DNA of 64,000 nt, from positions 27,294,197 through 27,358,196 of the forward strand of contig CM057149.1 of assembly GCA_029964075.1 (NCBI GenBank). Direction: 5' to 3'. Within the stretch, counting starts at the first letter, position 1; each line of letters opens with the position of its first letter. Origin of the DNA: Patiria pectinifera. Its lineage: Eukaryota; Echinodermata; Asteroidea; Valvatida; Asterinidae. Shown piece by piece: positions 10,986 to 22,509 of this stretch. Made by a program: the position numbers and the translations under genes. Below the pieces are notes generated by a model that saw only the letters and a list, made by a program, of their open reading frames with translations, ran no database searches and was not told where the DNA came from.

Positions 10986-11060
10986 CCACCAAAAAATGAA
11001 AAGGAAAATGAAAGATGACGTGTTGATCATAATTAATTTATACTGTCCTATACCCAGTTA
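10635..11060 (+). repeat. interspersed repeat family R1, copy 1
   Basis: Shares CTGAGCTCATGAATAAA, GTTATAC, AGAGTT(C/T)TGAGAGCCA, TCTGGCCCGGA and GGTCAACCCACCAAAAA with 15610-15989, 37150-37640 and, reversed, 17605-18070. No terminal inverted repeat or coding capacity is seen; the family type is unknown. The 191-codon frame that starts inside it is not a protein I recognise. Confidence 0.7.
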
Positions 11061-11904
11061 TTTCTGGTCTTTTACGTTTCTGTTAATTTTATTTTCTAGA
11101 ATGAGAACGCACTGTTATTGCTTGCCTTGTCGATATCATTTAAAAAGCTTTATTTTCTCACCAAAAAATGATGTCTGGGAACAGCGAACAGATTTTAATA
11201 GAGGGCCGAGGCTCGAATTTGAGATGTTGCGGAAAGACGATAGATGCAGTGTTGGCAAACCAATTTTAACAAAATGTATATATTTTTTTCTTTTCAAGAA
11301 AATCGAGACGGACGAAGGTGAGAATCTATCTTGTGTCCAGATACAAGGAGTAGAAATCTACGCGACTGCCTTTTTTAATGCACAATTGGAATGTTAATTG
11401 TATTTGCGTAATGATTCGCCTGGCACACGGTTGTTTCGCATGATGGCTGCGGCATACAATTTTCTACAAATCAAACACACTGGGCTCATTATTCCTCAAT
11501 AATGTGGACTAAGCCTATCTAAACCCAGTAAACTTCCCGGCGCGTTCCATCGCCTATAAAGACAACTTTTTTTTTTTAAAGAGAACTGGGGCCGAATAAA
11601 AAAAAAAACATGTTTAGCGTCCTGCCTTTTTGAAAAAAAAGGAAGGAGGAGACCCTTTTTTCGTTCGAAAATGGCCGCCCGACCCGGCTATTTTTCAAGA
11701 TGGCCGCCATTTTTTTTTTAAATGGCCGCCACTTGGACTCAGGAAATGACATACTAGCTTTATATTGGTTAGATACGACAGACAGAGAGGCCAAAACGAT
11801 GTAACTGTTTAAAATTGATCATTTTGGTGGTTTAAAAAAAGGAGGGGGCCTGCAAAAAGGAAGCGGGCGGGCACGCTACACATGTTTTTTTTTATACATA
11901 TATA
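11061..11904. other. non-coding stretch between R1 and the SINE
   Basis: Contains a poly-T tract near 11570, A-rich runs near 11600-11640 and a triplicated ATGGCCGCC motif (11670-11730). I see no gene, tRNA or terminal repeat. Confidence 0.4.
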
Positions 11905-12345
11905 TTTGGCCTAAGGTAACGAAATGGCCAAGTGGTTACGATTTGTCGTCCACACCAGCGGGGCCCCGGGTTCGAATCTCGCTGGTGTCTTTCTCGGTTT
12001 TTTTTTCGTACGCGTTAACTCATTAACTATAAGAGATTTAGTTTCCCGTGTTTAAAGTACCTTAGCTTAATCGGGAAGCTCTGCTGCTAGGACTGTCTGC
12101 GAAGTCCGGGTTGTGCATCTTCGTACAGTCGTTCAGGGCATGTGGTCCACTCGGAGGATCCTTGTTCCTCCCTTTTACATGTTGCCTGGACCTCCGGGGT
12201 AATGGATGGACAGGGATGGAGGTGTGTGGACCGGGACTGCCGAGATCCCAGGAGAGTCCCATAAGGGGTTGGCATGGGCTCATTATGATGGCTCCTCCGA
12301 CCCCTGAATGCTTGGTCAGCACATTAAACTTTTTGTGCTAGTTAG
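11905..12345 (+). mobile_element. tRNA-derived SINE copy 2, intact
   Basis: The head has both internal pol III promoter elements: an A box TGGCCAAGTGG at 11925-11935 and a B box GGTTCGAATCT at 11969-11979, in the order and spacing of a tRNA of the Leu/Ser type. A body of about 350 bp follows. There is no anticodon arm that would make it a working tRNA. It provides the empty site for the MITE in copy 1: here AGCTTAATCGGGAAG is continuous. Confidence 0.8.
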
Positions 12346-12575
12346 CCTATATTTTTTTTTTATTTTTTTTTTTAACCTGGGTTTAGTTCGAAATTCACAT
12401 TTGCTCGGCAAGGTTATGGTATAGGTTTCCCCGGCTATCTGAAAGATTTTTCATTTAAATTCAACAACTCTATTATTCAATTTTGTCCTCGGAAAAACTA
12501 ATGGCCCTAACATTTTGGATTTGTTGTCAGTAAACCATTTCCCAAAAATGATATATTTGGAAGTTCTAATATGAC

Positions 12576-14214
12576 ATTCTACGGACATGGCCCTCATTGA
12601 ACTTTCCGACAATATTACTAATGCCCTTACCAACAAATTGTGTGCTATTGGCGTTTTTACCGATCTCTCAAAAGCTTTTGACACTCTCGATCATTCTATT
12701 CTTCTTTCTAAACTCTATCACTATGGCATCAGGGGCATTCCACACCAATGGTTTGCCGACTATCTCTCTAACAGGTCCCAATATACTTCTATAATGAACT
12801 GTGATTCCGGTCGTCTTAACATCCAGCATGGTGTCCCCCAAGGCTCTATCCTTGGGCCCCTTCTTTTTCTGCTTTATATTAATGATCTTCACAATTCTTC
12901 ATCTCTTCTTTACTTCACTCTTTTCGCCGACGATACAACCATATTCTGTTCTAGCTCCGATGTTACTTCTTTGATAAACACTCTCAATTCTGAACTCAAG
13001 TTGATGTCTTCGTCGTTTAAAGCAAATACACTTTCTTTGAACCACGGTAAGACAAATTCTATTTTTCAGCAAGTTGGCTCGTCCTCATAATATCAACTTG
13101 CCTCAACTTGTTATTGATAATATTCCAATCAACAGGGTCTTTTCAGCAAAATTACTTGGTGTCATCGTCGATCAACACCTTTCCTGGACAAAACACATTT
13201 CTTCAATCACCAAAATCATCTCTCGAAACACCGGCGTTCATTCTAAACTTCGTTTCTTTCTTCCAGCCACCTCTCTGATCTTACTTTATAACACTCTTAT
13301 ACTCCCGTATCTAAATTACGGTAATATAATCTGGGCGCGTACCAGCAATAATAAACTGAACGCTTTGGCTGTCGCACAAAAAAAGGGCCATTCGCATTTG
13401 CACTCTATCGCATCCTCGGGACCACTGTGCACCTCTCTTTGCACATCTACGCACCCTCACTCTTACTGACATCAACAAATTGCACACTAGGATCTTTATG
13501 TACAAATTTACTAACAATCTTCTCCCTCGCACATCCTCCTCATACTTCACCTCAGTTCATGAAATTCATGATTATTCAACAAGATCCCGCAATAATCTGT
13601 TTGTTCCCTTCACTCGCACCTTGTATTCTATCAACACCCTTCGGTTTTACGGTCCTCGTTTATGGAATGCCATCCCCAGTGACATAAGAACGGAGTCGTC
13701 CGTGGGTCGATTTAAGATCTCTTATAAACGAGTCCTACTCTCCCAGTATGTAACATAGTTTTATTTCTCTCCTTTATATCTCTCCTTTATTTCTCTCCAT
13801 GTTTATTCACGTTTGAAGTCGTCATCGGTTTTTGAATTGATAATTTTTGTTCGTATTTTTTTGTTCTTTTTGCCGTTAGCTATCGTCGTATAAGTCTTTT
13901 GTCTTGTCTGTCTCGTCCGTGTGTTGTTATCATGTTGTTTTTCTGTTGTTATTGTTGTCTGTAAGGGCTGTTTCCTACAAGCCTCGGCTTACTTAAACAG
14001 CCCCATACTCCTTAGTTTCTTTTGTACATAAATCGAAATAAGTTTAACATTTCTTCATAGCGTATCTTACTGGTATTAATTTTCTCTTTTTTTGAGACAT
14101 ATTTATTGATTTTGTTATCTTGTTATTTACCAGATTTCTATTTTATTGATGGATGTATTCTCTAAAGGAGTATGGAATAAATGTTTTCTTGAATTGAATT
14201 AAATTGAATTGAAT
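12576..14214 (+). mobile_element. 5'-truncated CR1/Jockey-like LINE, frameshifted
   Basis: Encodes the second half of a reverse transcriptase and the C-terminal region in three frames: 12587-13090 (LSKAFDTLDHSILL, then GVPQGSILGPLLFLLY, then FADDTTIF at about 12923-12946), 13074-13469 (LGVIVDQHLSWTKHI) and 13480-13758 (RFYGPRLWNAIPSDI). At least two frameshifts kill it. A 450-bp 3' untranslated region ends in repeats of TTGAA, as in many Jockey-superfamily elements. The catalytic FADD is intact but the endonuclease and start of the RT are missing. TGAC occurs at both borders; copy 1 of the duplicated block shows the empty site. Confidence 0.85.
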
Positions 14215-14529
14215 TGACCGGTTTTGAAGTGCGCCCCTATTTTGGAAGATGGTACGAACCCCCCCCCCCTTCCCCCTCCCCCACCCACAATTTGATTATA
14301 CGGAGGCCAAGTGTCTGGTGACAAAACGTGTCGACATTTCAGTGCAGATGTAACCCCCCCCCCCCACACACTGAAAAAAAACCCAATGAAAATAAAAAAA
14401 AGAGAGGAATACGCTGCTGCACCGACGGAAGGTGCCTTTTACTGAGCAAGTGCCCCTTTTTAGTGATGCCCCCCCCCCCCCGTTTTAAAACCGTTCCGCC
14501 GCCGCTGTCCGCAGTTGCAGTTTTGACGC

Positions 14530-14870
14530 GATCTTTTGTCGCAGCTCGTTACCTGGACGGTCCATGGCCGGATTTTCCCAGTCGTTGATCAAAATGTTGG
14601 TGGTATTGAGGCGGCGTGTTTGATGACGTCCTTGTTGGGCAGCTTGGGCCTGCAGCCTGGCCGTCTGGGTGATTTCGGGAGCTCGCCACGGAGAGGAGGA
14701 TATTCGGCAGTCTGTGTTCCTCCCTGCGCACGACATGCCCTGTCCAGCAGAGCTGCATATCCAGCAACGACATGCCCACTTGATGCAGCACTTCATCATT
14801 GGTACCCCGGCCCGCGCGATCCCGCATGAAATGTGGAGAATAGACCGGAGGTGGCGCTGCCGAATGGTCC
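14530..14870 (-). pseudogene. non-LTR retrotransposon C-terminal fragment, copy 2
   Basis: The same dead LINE fragment as at 9590-9890, carried along by the duplication, reading TNDEVLHQVGMSLLD and LCWTGHVVRREEHRLPN on the minus strand. It runs somewhat further downstream (to about 14530) than copy 1 because copy 1 has lost sequence between 9560 and 9680. Confidence 0.6.
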
Positions 14871-15609
14871 GTAGGTTCTTGAGGTTGCAGGCAAGTAATC
14901 GGTCCGAAATTGCCTATACGCCGGCCAAATCACGAGTTGCATGCCCTCAAATTCTTCAATATTTGAGCATATTGTGGGTCATGAACTTGAGGGTTTGTAA
15001 GAACAAAATATGGGTGGAAGCCAAGCACAGCACTGTGAGCTTGTGTTTCAGAGAAATTTGGATGAAATTGGGGCCCTAAAAGTGCTCTATTTCCATGGGC
15101 GTCGCCAGGATTCTTTTCTGGGGGGGGGGGCATTTTTTCTTTGGGCCAAAAAATGCCTGTATTTCTAAACACATTCTCGATTTATCAGTTTTAGAGTGGG
15201 GCAGGGACATTTTGCCCCCCCATTAAATTTACACCAGTATGACTTCGCGCCTCTTTTTCTTTTCTTTCTCCCTCTTTTGTTTTTGTGTTGCTTCTCCGGG
15301 GGGGGGGGGGGGTCCCCCCCCCCCTCACGACGCCCATGTCTATTTTCCAATGGAGTATGCACCGTTTTTCAATTGCGATGGGCTTCAAGACTATTTTAAG
15401 GGGTGATCATCTTCGGATGGAAATTTCTCCTAAAATTCAGCAGATTACCAGAACAAAATTAAAAAGAAAATGGAAGATGATGTAATAAGATTTATTTTGA
15501 TGTGTGTTTCGTAAACCTTGGAGAGTTGTGAGTATTTTATTCGAATTGCTGAAGTGCATGGGGACATTTATCATTGGAGTTTATGGCAGTTTATTTTCTG
15601 GTCTGCAAG

Positions 15610-15989
15610 CTTGACTTTCCGTCTGTGGGTGCACACCGGTAAATAGGCCAAAACCCATCAGCTGAGCTCATGAATAAAGTTATACCTAAACGGTTCTATA
15701 TTAGAGAGTTCTGAGAGCCAATAAATTCGGGAATTGAAGAGATATTGCATTGACCCCTCTGGCCCGGATTTGAGGCTTCAAATTCTGAGCATTTCGGATG
15801 AAATCGAGCTCGAAAGTGGCGCTATTTTGCCATGTTGTGGAGAGATCTTTTTTTTTTTTTTTTTTAAATATGTCTACTCTTCCGCTTTGGGAAAAAAAGA
15901 ACGGTCCTCTTCTTTGGATGAGTACATTGTTTATCTCGAAAAGTCAATGGTGCTATGGGTCAACCCACCAAAAAATGAAAAGGAAAATG
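15610..15989 (+). repeat. repeat family R1, copy 2 (in duplicated block)
   Basis: Nearly identical to 10635-11005 through the segmental duplication, and truncated at 15989 where copy 1 continues with AAAGATGACGTG. Confidence 0.75.
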
Positions 15990-16140
15990 CAGCCTGGCTC
16001 GCATATCCAGCAACGACATGCCTGCTTGATGCAGCACTTCATCATTGGTACCCCGCGCGATCCTGCAGGAAATGATGAGAATAGACCGGAGGAACATGGC
16101 GCTACTGAATGATGGTCCGTAGGTTCTTGAGGTTGCAGGA
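15990..16140 (-). pseudogene. non-LTR retrotransposon C-terminal fragment, copy 3
   Basis: On the minus strand this reads ARGTNDEVLHQAGMSLLDM, related to but more diverged than the two copies above and retaining a few residues upstream (RTYGPSFSSAMFLRS). It abuts the truncated end of duplicated block 2 at 15989/15990. The word CAGCCTGGC at this junction also occurs inside block 2 at about 14651. Confidence 0.6.
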
Positions 16141-16269
16141 AGGGGCGGCGGAACGCATTTCAATGTGGGGGCAACATCAAAAAGTGGCACTTATCCAGAT
16201 AAAAAGGGGCACCTTCCGTCGGTGTGATAGTGAGAGCCCTTCGGCCTCTTGAACACAATTTTTTTTTGG

Positions 16270-16425
16270 GGGGGGGGGGCAAATACATGCGGTCCCCAAA
16301 AAGTGGGTCCAGAAATTCCTGGCGTGGGGTTCAGGGCCTATTAAGGGCTCCAGAAACAAATTCATGGATTTTTAGATGCTCTGTGGTGCGATCTGAGGCG
16401 ATTTCTGACCACTTTAATTAACCAA
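16270..16425 (+). repeat. GGGGTCC...TGAGGCGATT repeat, copy 1
   Basis: Shares GGCGTGGGGT, AAGGGC(C/T)CC and TGCTCTGTGGTGCGATCTG with 26570-26720 and 26925-27110. Short GC-rich interspersed repeat of unknown class. Confidence 0.6.
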
Positions 16426-16669
16426 TTTTTGTGAAAAGATTGTTGTGTATTAAGGTAGTGGCTGCCTTTTTTTGTCACGTATGACATAACTAAAGAAACA
16501 AAGCAATTTGGGTTGTGTTTTTTTCGGGGGGGGGGGGGGGCGAGGCATGGCCCCGTTGCCCCCCTCCCCCCTTTAGATCCGCCCTTGGGCCTTCAGTACA
16601 CCGCACGCCCTCCGTCTCCTGCCCCGGCAGTAACCTCTCTGGGTCCGCCCAGGAATTTGACTGCTCTAG

Positions 16670-17005
16670 TAATGTAGAGAGACCACTTTTCTATCGCCAG
16701 AGAGGCGCTTTTGATTGCCAGCTCAGTGACCATTTTATTCGCGAGAGGAGGAGCATTATCACTTTTGAAGGCCACTTTTTCACGATTTTAATATTGCGAG
16801 CGGCGCACTAATAAAATTGTGCTTTAGAGGGGCAGTATTCCATCTCGAGAAGTTATCGTGAGATGCACTATGTTTTTGATGGCCAGTTTTCCATCTCGAT
16901 AGGGGCACAATTTCATTATTGGAAGAGGTTTTTTGTGCTATCAAGGGGTAGTTTTCCATCTTAAGAAGGTGCACAATCTTGCTTATGCGAGAGGGGTACT
17001 TAGAC
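16670..17005. repeat. diverged tandem repeat, about 70-bp period
   Basis: Phrases like CAGTTTTCCATCTCGA followed by GGCACAATTTCATTAT and GCGAGAGG recur four or five times with many substitutions. Low copy number and strong divergence make the unit border uncertain. Confidence 0.45.
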
Positions 17006-17429
17006 CCCAAAAAAGTCTTCGGTTTCTGGTACGGAGCTTGCCCCAAAAGTGGTACGGCGACGCGGCTTCCCCCCCTACTTTTTTTTCTTTAAATGTCGGC
17101 TGATGTTGCAAATGATGACGCCTTTATCACCTTAAAACTCTCAAAAACAGCCTTCAGGGAGGAGCTTTAGGTGACCTCATTAAGGCCATAAGGCTTGAGA
17201 ATTCTGCACCCACTTACGATCTCGACCGACACGAACTTTCTTCGGGAAATTTGGATAGTCGAGACAAAAGTCAGAGAAAACGGTAACGTCAGACCATCGA
17301 CAATACAGCGACATTACAAAATGTAGTCTAGTCCCTTGCATAATGGAGGCCGCCATCCTGAGTCCGCCATTTTTTACTCGGGTTAAAGGTCACGTTTGCC
17401 GAAATCCGATATCACTTTCCTAACACCCA

Positions 17430-17515
17430 CTTGTAATTCCTAACCGATTCCTAACCAATTCCTAACCAATTCCTAACGCACCGTTAGGAAAGCGTTAGGA
17501 ATCGGTTAGGAATTG
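17430..17515. repeat. hairpin made of TCCTAAC repeats
   Basis: AATTCCTAACCGATTCCTAAC and its reverse complement are separated by further TCCTAAC copies, so the arms of about 21 bp enclose a loop made of the same motif. Confidence 0.6.
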
Positions 17516-17604
17516 TGTTCGGAATGTTCGGAATCGGTATCGAGCGTTAGGAAAGCTGGGTAGTCCGTCCGGCCGCGGGTGGGGCCAATCTAAAAAGCGT
17601 TTAC

Positions 17605-18070
17605 AGGTTTCAGGATGCATACCTGCAAATAAACTCCCATAGACACTTGTGCTAAATGCCCATACTTCAAAATTATTTTAAAAATACTCAAAACTCTCAC
17701 AGGTATTCAAGCTGCACAGAAAAATGATGATCAATGTGTCATCTTTCATTTTCTTTTCAATTTTTGGTGGGTTGACCATAGACTTTTCGAGGTGTTTTCA
17801 CGCAAAGAAGACGACCCCTATTTTCTCCAAAGCGGAAAAGTAGCCATCTTGAAAAACGATCCCTCCACAGCATGGCAAAATAGCGCCACTTTCGAGCCCA
17901 ATAGCATCCAAAATGCTCAGAATTGGAAGCCCCAAGTCCGGGCCAGAGGTTCATTACCATATCTCTTCAATTCCCCAATTTTACGGCGCTCAGAACTCTC
18001 TAATATAGAATATTTTGAGGGTATAACTTTTATTCATGAGCTTGGCGGATCGATTTACCGGTGTGCACCC
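17605..18070 (-). repeat. repeat family R1, copy 3
   Basis: Reverse-strand copy recognised by TTTTTGGTGGGTTGACC, TCCGGGCCAGAG, the GCTCAGAACTCT block and TTTTATTCATGAGCT in the order expected from the other copies read backwards. Confidence 0.65.
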
Positions 18071-18781
18071 TTCAGATACACTACCATCGCTTCCACACAC
18101 ACGTCTGTCTTCCACACACACAATCACAAAAATACAATATTTTGATCGTGTTCGTGTCTGAGTGTAAATCACAAATATTTGAAATAATTGAACTATCAAT
18201 AACGTTTGAAAAGAATTATTAAAACATTGCAGATAAATGTTGGAAACTTGTTTATTCAATACATTTATTTTAGTACATTTGACTTTTCAAAACATTATCA
18301 TTTTGATACTTACTTGTTTTAAAGATGTTATAGAAACGTACGTTTATAGCTATAAATAACATTTTTTATAAATATAAAAATGTTATACAAATGTGTTGAC
18401 GACATTATTAAAACATGCCCGATCTGTTCGAGTCCACCGAAGTATAAAAAATGTTATGAAAGCATTTCAGCGTGAAGTGCATTTGATGTTTGACCAACAT
18501 CATAATAATATCTTCACCGTGATAGCAGCTGTACGTCTAAATGATGTTTTTAAAACATGAACCAGTGAAAATCAATGAAGTGACGGCTATTGAACTCCAG
18601 AATAAATCAAACAAATCATTCAAACTTTGAACTTTTAAGGGAACCTCAAGAGAACCGGGTAGATAACTCAGATAAAAAAATACAACGTACTGCGTAGTTT
18701 TGTATTGCGAGCGTGGTGTGGTGACCCCACTCTATCCTGCAATGCGCTGCGGATAACATAGTGTGACGTCATTAGTACATA
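18071..18781. other. AT-rich non-coding stretch
   Basis: Mostly AT-rich with a short CACACA run at 18105-18125. I see no gene or terminal repeat. Confidence 0.35.
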
Positions 18782-19347
18782 ATATACAAATATTGAATGC
18801 TTCGAGTGGTGTAGTAAAACTAGCCTCCCGAGGTGATCCATGGACATTCTATTTTCCCGAGGCGAAGCCGAGGGAAAATAGAATGATCCATGGATCACCG
18901 AGGGAGGCTAGTTTTACTTCACCACGAGATAAAGCATTCAATATTTGTTTTATAACACTTCACCCACAGATTCTGCTTGATTTTAATATTTTAAATTATT
19001 TAAATCTGAACACAGCTGAAATAAACTTCAATTTCAATACAACATTGGTGGAAAATATATTTCTCTCTTAAAAACTACCCCTTTACAAAATGTTTGAACC
19101 CAAGTCTGCGGCGCGCTCTCTTTGGAATAATACGCGCTACGCACAACGCGCAACGCGCACACCAGCATGCATTTGCACACAAATACCGCGCCGTGGAAAT
19201 AGTACTTTGGTTGCTATGCGCATAGTACTTTGGTTGCTATGCGCATAGTACTTTTGGCCGTGCACAGAAAGATAGCAAAATTAGAAAGTAACATGTGACT
19301 CGCTCTCGGCCAATCAAGACACAGAATCTGTGGGTGAGGTGTTATAA
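18782..19347 (+). mobile_element. hairpin-plus-body element, unit C (solo)
   Basis: Full copy of the A/B family: hairpin 18786-18948 with apex GAGGCGAAGCCGAGGG, body 18951-19346 with the same TATAACACTTCACCC and GTGAGGTGTTATA ends. ATAAT occurs at both borders, but it is also close to the element's own ends, so the target duplication cannot be sized. As a monomer it shows that the dimer at 4586-5717 is not the obligate form. Confidence 0.8.
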
Positions 19348-19990
19348 TGGTTATTAGCCTCTCAGCCCCTGGATCACCACGGACGATGTCTCCATCTTGC
19401 ATTGCTGTCAGAATACGGCAGGGCGACCTTTCCATCTCGTACTAGGGGATCGTGGGGCTTGGATCGAGCGACATTTTCTGCACCTCTTCGGTCACGTCGG
19501 CCACGTCTTGGCTATTCTCGACTACGGGTTGGATGTCCAGTCTCTGTTGGAGCCCGTCTTGCACCCTGAACATTTGGACATAAACGACGGAACACGGATG
19601 TCAGCAAGACTATATTTTATTTAATTGCAATATTCAGTTGCTTTGTTATACGATCGCTTCCAAAGCCTTAGAGAGCTGGGACATGAGGGTTACAACAGAT
19701 TTCAGACGTCATTTTGTACGAAGAAACCAAGAAGTAATCATAAGATATTGAGGATTATTTGAGTGTAACGTACACCTATACCGGGTCCTTGTTTTTTGGT
19801 CCGTTGGCCAAATGACCAGAAAACAAACAAACTATTTCAAATGCAATGAGAAACACACTGCTTTATTAAGCCTCAACATTAGCAACTGCGTATTATGCTC
19901 ACTCACTGAACTCAGTCTTTCGTCTGCTCCCAGGCTAGACAACGTACGACAGACTCAACAAGTTGTACATACAGTAGTGCATAATCTTTT
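19348..19990. other. unassigned stretch
   Basis: A GC-richer segment at 19350-19610 and AT-rich DNA to its right. No reading frame here has a protein signature I recognise, and no terminal repeat is evident. Confidence 0.3.
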
Positions 19991-19999
19991 GCCCAACCC

Positions 20000-20690
20000 C
20001 GGCGTCTGCAGTCTTACGGTTGCCAAGGCTTTGCATCGTGGGTTGGTAAGGACAGTTAATCCCATTATGTAACTGGACGCCACAGACAGAGCAGTGAACA
20101 GATTGCACCCAGAAAAAAAACATCGCTTTTTCAACGTTCTGTTTTTTGTAAAAATATGCTCAGTGTGATTTAAATATTAAATTATAGCAGAACAAATCCT
20201 AAACTTAATGTCAGTGAAAGAAATCGTCTTTTTTGATGCAGAAACGTCAATACTGGTCACTGGTAAAGCTTACTTAAAAGTTGTGGGGCAAATCATTCTA
20301 AAAGTCCCCAAATCTATTAAGTTATCTCAATTTCCAGGAATCCCTACAAATTTTTATTTCACGAGTAATTAAAAACTAATATAATATAAGTATATTCCGA
20401 ATTTTAGCTTAATCTGTTGTTGCAAACGCTTGTGTTACACTTTCTACCATCATCAAGGTAAATTTCGACTCGGACCTTCGCTGAGCAAAACAATAGTGCG
20501 TTACCATGGCCGACTTAGCAGAAATTATCTGGCCGATTTGGCTGCGCATTATTGGCATATTCATTAGCGAAACTCCGCGTATCTTCGCGTGAATTTTGCT
20601 ATCGACCAATTGAAGCCCGCCAAAAGGGTTGACATTTATTAATGAATATATTAATGAATAACTTGTGAAGTTTATTTAAATGAAACTTTT
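20000..20690 (+). repeat. interspersed repeat family R2, copy 1
   Basis: Aligns over about 650 bp with 37990-38620: shared words include TGTCAGTGAAA, TCAATACTGGT, TATTTCACGAG, AAGTATATTCCGAATTT, TGTTGTTGCAAACGCTTGTG and GCATATTCATTAGCG. No coding capacity or terminal repeats are visible. Confidence 0.75.
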
Positions 20691-20738
20691 AACATTCTTA
20701 CTTTGTACTCTTAATATAGGTTTTCTTGGCTATTTTAA

Positions 20739-21111
20739 AGGGAATGTACAACATTTGCTTTTGCTGCAAATTTCATAAATACATGTATTTGGAGGATTAG
20801 TATTAGTTTTGGGTTCGGAGATGCTGAAAAATCCAAGAAAACTAACAATGTTCTTGTGGTCTGGCTCCCTGACCCCACTTAAGATGAAACGGAACAATCT
20901 ATAGACTATGGGAAACCGTAAAATCAGACAACAAGTCTAGCAGGCTTGTTATGTACCCATCCACTGGTGTGTAATAAATTGCAAAGAAAGTGTAAAAAAA
21001 CTATATATGACAAGTTAGGAGCAGTTTTCGAAAAAGCCGTTTTTTTCAACGCTGGTCGCCCGACCAGCGTTATAATTTGGTTATTTCGTGTGCAAATGTT
21101 GTATCTTCCCT
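20739..21111. mobile_element. TTAA-type MITE, copy 2
   Basis: A 373-bp copy with both TTAA target duplications intact (20735-20738 and 21112-21115) and 22-bp terminal inverted repeats, AGGGAATGTACAACATTTGC at the left and its complement at the right. The internal hairpin (about 21040-21075) has arms ACGCTGGTCG/CGACCAGCGT, a different sequence from copy 1 but at the same place. Confidence 0.85.
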
Positions 21112-21679
21112 TTAAAACGTTCAGCATTTGAATTCACCGTTTCTAATATTCAAATTCGTCCATCAACGTCGATTTAATGTACTTCCAATGTTTAATTTCA
21201 TTTTTTTCTCAGACGATTTGAAATCCACTTCAAGCAAATTCAAGCAATGATCACACTTTTCGTACCGGAGCATTCGATTTCGTCTCCTCTATGCCAAACC
21301 TTTTTCAAAAATCAAATTCGGCTCATTGATTGATATGAGACAACTTCGATCTCTGAATGCTGCCATTCAGCAACAGCTTAGAAGAATTTGATCTCTACTG
21401 ACGAATATTCTCGACCCGGTTGACTAAAGAGGGTGACCAAACTTTGAAATTGAATGGTAAATGACTAATTGGGTTTGTTAAAAGCGTGTGATTTTTTTCT
21501 CGGACGAAACTGAATGTTACAGTTGGTGAATTTGAATATTTTTTTTTTAAATGTACGTGTATGTTATTTAAACATGATGGTCAGGATTAGACGCATGAGG
21601 GCGCGCATTATGTACTGTAAGGACGTATGCGATATGCGCTGTGAGTGGATTTACTATCGGCACAGACCGAGCGCAACCC

Positions 21680-21775
21680 AGACTTGGCCAGGCCTACCTT
21701 CGGCCTCGTGGTATGTGGGACACAGACGCATTACATTATTCTGTGTTCCACTCGCGCTCGCGGGATAACTAATAT
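21680..21775 (+). repeat. GTGGGACACAGA hairpin repeat, copy 1
   Basis: Contains TTCGGCCTCGTGGTATGTG and a short stem GTGGGACACAGA/TCTGTGTTCCAC around ACGCATTACATTA. Repeated almost exactly at 22425-22509. The CGGCCTCGTG and CTCGC(G)CTCG pieces resemble the apex words of the hairpin-plus-body elements. Confidence 0.6.
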
Positions 21776-22424
21776 AGTAACTAATTAGTATACAGTGTTT
21801 ATACGTCGGTGAAGGGCAAAACCTAATGATTCACATTTCCCGACACGAAAAATCCACTTTTTGAAGACTTTACATTGTTTGAAAAAGCGTATTCTGGTTC
21901 GTGATACATCGATACACCGAATGAACAAGTCTGGTGGTCACAACTGGTTTTGAATCAATAAGATGCGAGCGCTGAAAAGTTTGTGTACAGCGCATAGAGC
22001 TATATTAAATTACTAGAGCGCTAACTCGATGTACAAAGTAATGCCTGATGGGCGCATCCATGTTTGTGCATAAACCTATGGAAAACTCGAAATTTTGTAC
22101 GGCTTTTGTACGGCTATTTGCATATATCTGCGTTTGTATTCCATACCGGTGTGTAATCGAAGCCGATACGCCCTAAACCGAAACGCACGATCAGCAAATG
22201 AGCCTTTCATTTTTTTTCAACGCAAACAGCGCAACGCGTGCGCGTCCCTCCGCTGCAGATGCTTTTTGCCGTGACGTTTTTTGAACCGTCATGACGCACT
22301 TAAGTTGTTTGTGTATATATTTTACTTGCGCGTTGCATTTAGAGTACACTTTTAAAATTCAATCCATCTGTTTTGATTGTGTTCTACAAACACGGACACA
22401 AATACTAAATGTCTGCACCCAGGA
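21776..22424. other. unassigned stretch between two hairpin repeats
   Basis: About 650 bp between the two 85-bp direct repeats. No gene, no obvious terminal inverted repeat. Confidence 0.3.
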
Positions 22425-22509
22425 CGGCTTCGCCTTCGGCCTCGTGGTATGTGGGACACAGACGCACTACATTATTCCGTGTTCCACTCGCTCGCAAGAT
22501 AACTTATAT
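22425..22509 (+). repeat. GTGGGACACAGA hairpin repeat, copy 2
   Basis: Second copy of the 21680-21775 repeat. It runs straight into the terminal repeat of the next element at 22510. Confidence 0.6.

Larger units (their letters stand above)
12495..15989. repeat. duplicated block, copy 2, interrupted by a LINE
   Basis: Left piece 12495-12575 and right piece 14215-15989 together match copy 1. The interruption is the 1.6-kb LINE at 12576-14214. The right end stops abruptly after AATGAAAAGGAAAATG at 15989, where it joins a third copy of the minus-strand LINE fragment. Confidence 0.85.

Noticed and set aside
10822-11397. 191-codon frame as a gene
   Set aside because: It begins in repeat R1, crosses a poly-T tract, and its residues follow repeat composition; the corresponding frame in the other R1 copies is not kept.
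11908-11990. Functional tRNA gene
   Set aside because: A and B boxes are present, but the arms do not form a tRNA cloverleaf that I can draw, and the segment is the head of a SINE with a second copy at 3435.
9702-15079. Identical 136-codon frames at 9702-10112 and 14669-15079 as a conserved gene
   Set aside because: Identity is due to the recent segmental duplication; the minus strand of the same interval encodes a dead LINE fragment, and the peptide has no family features.
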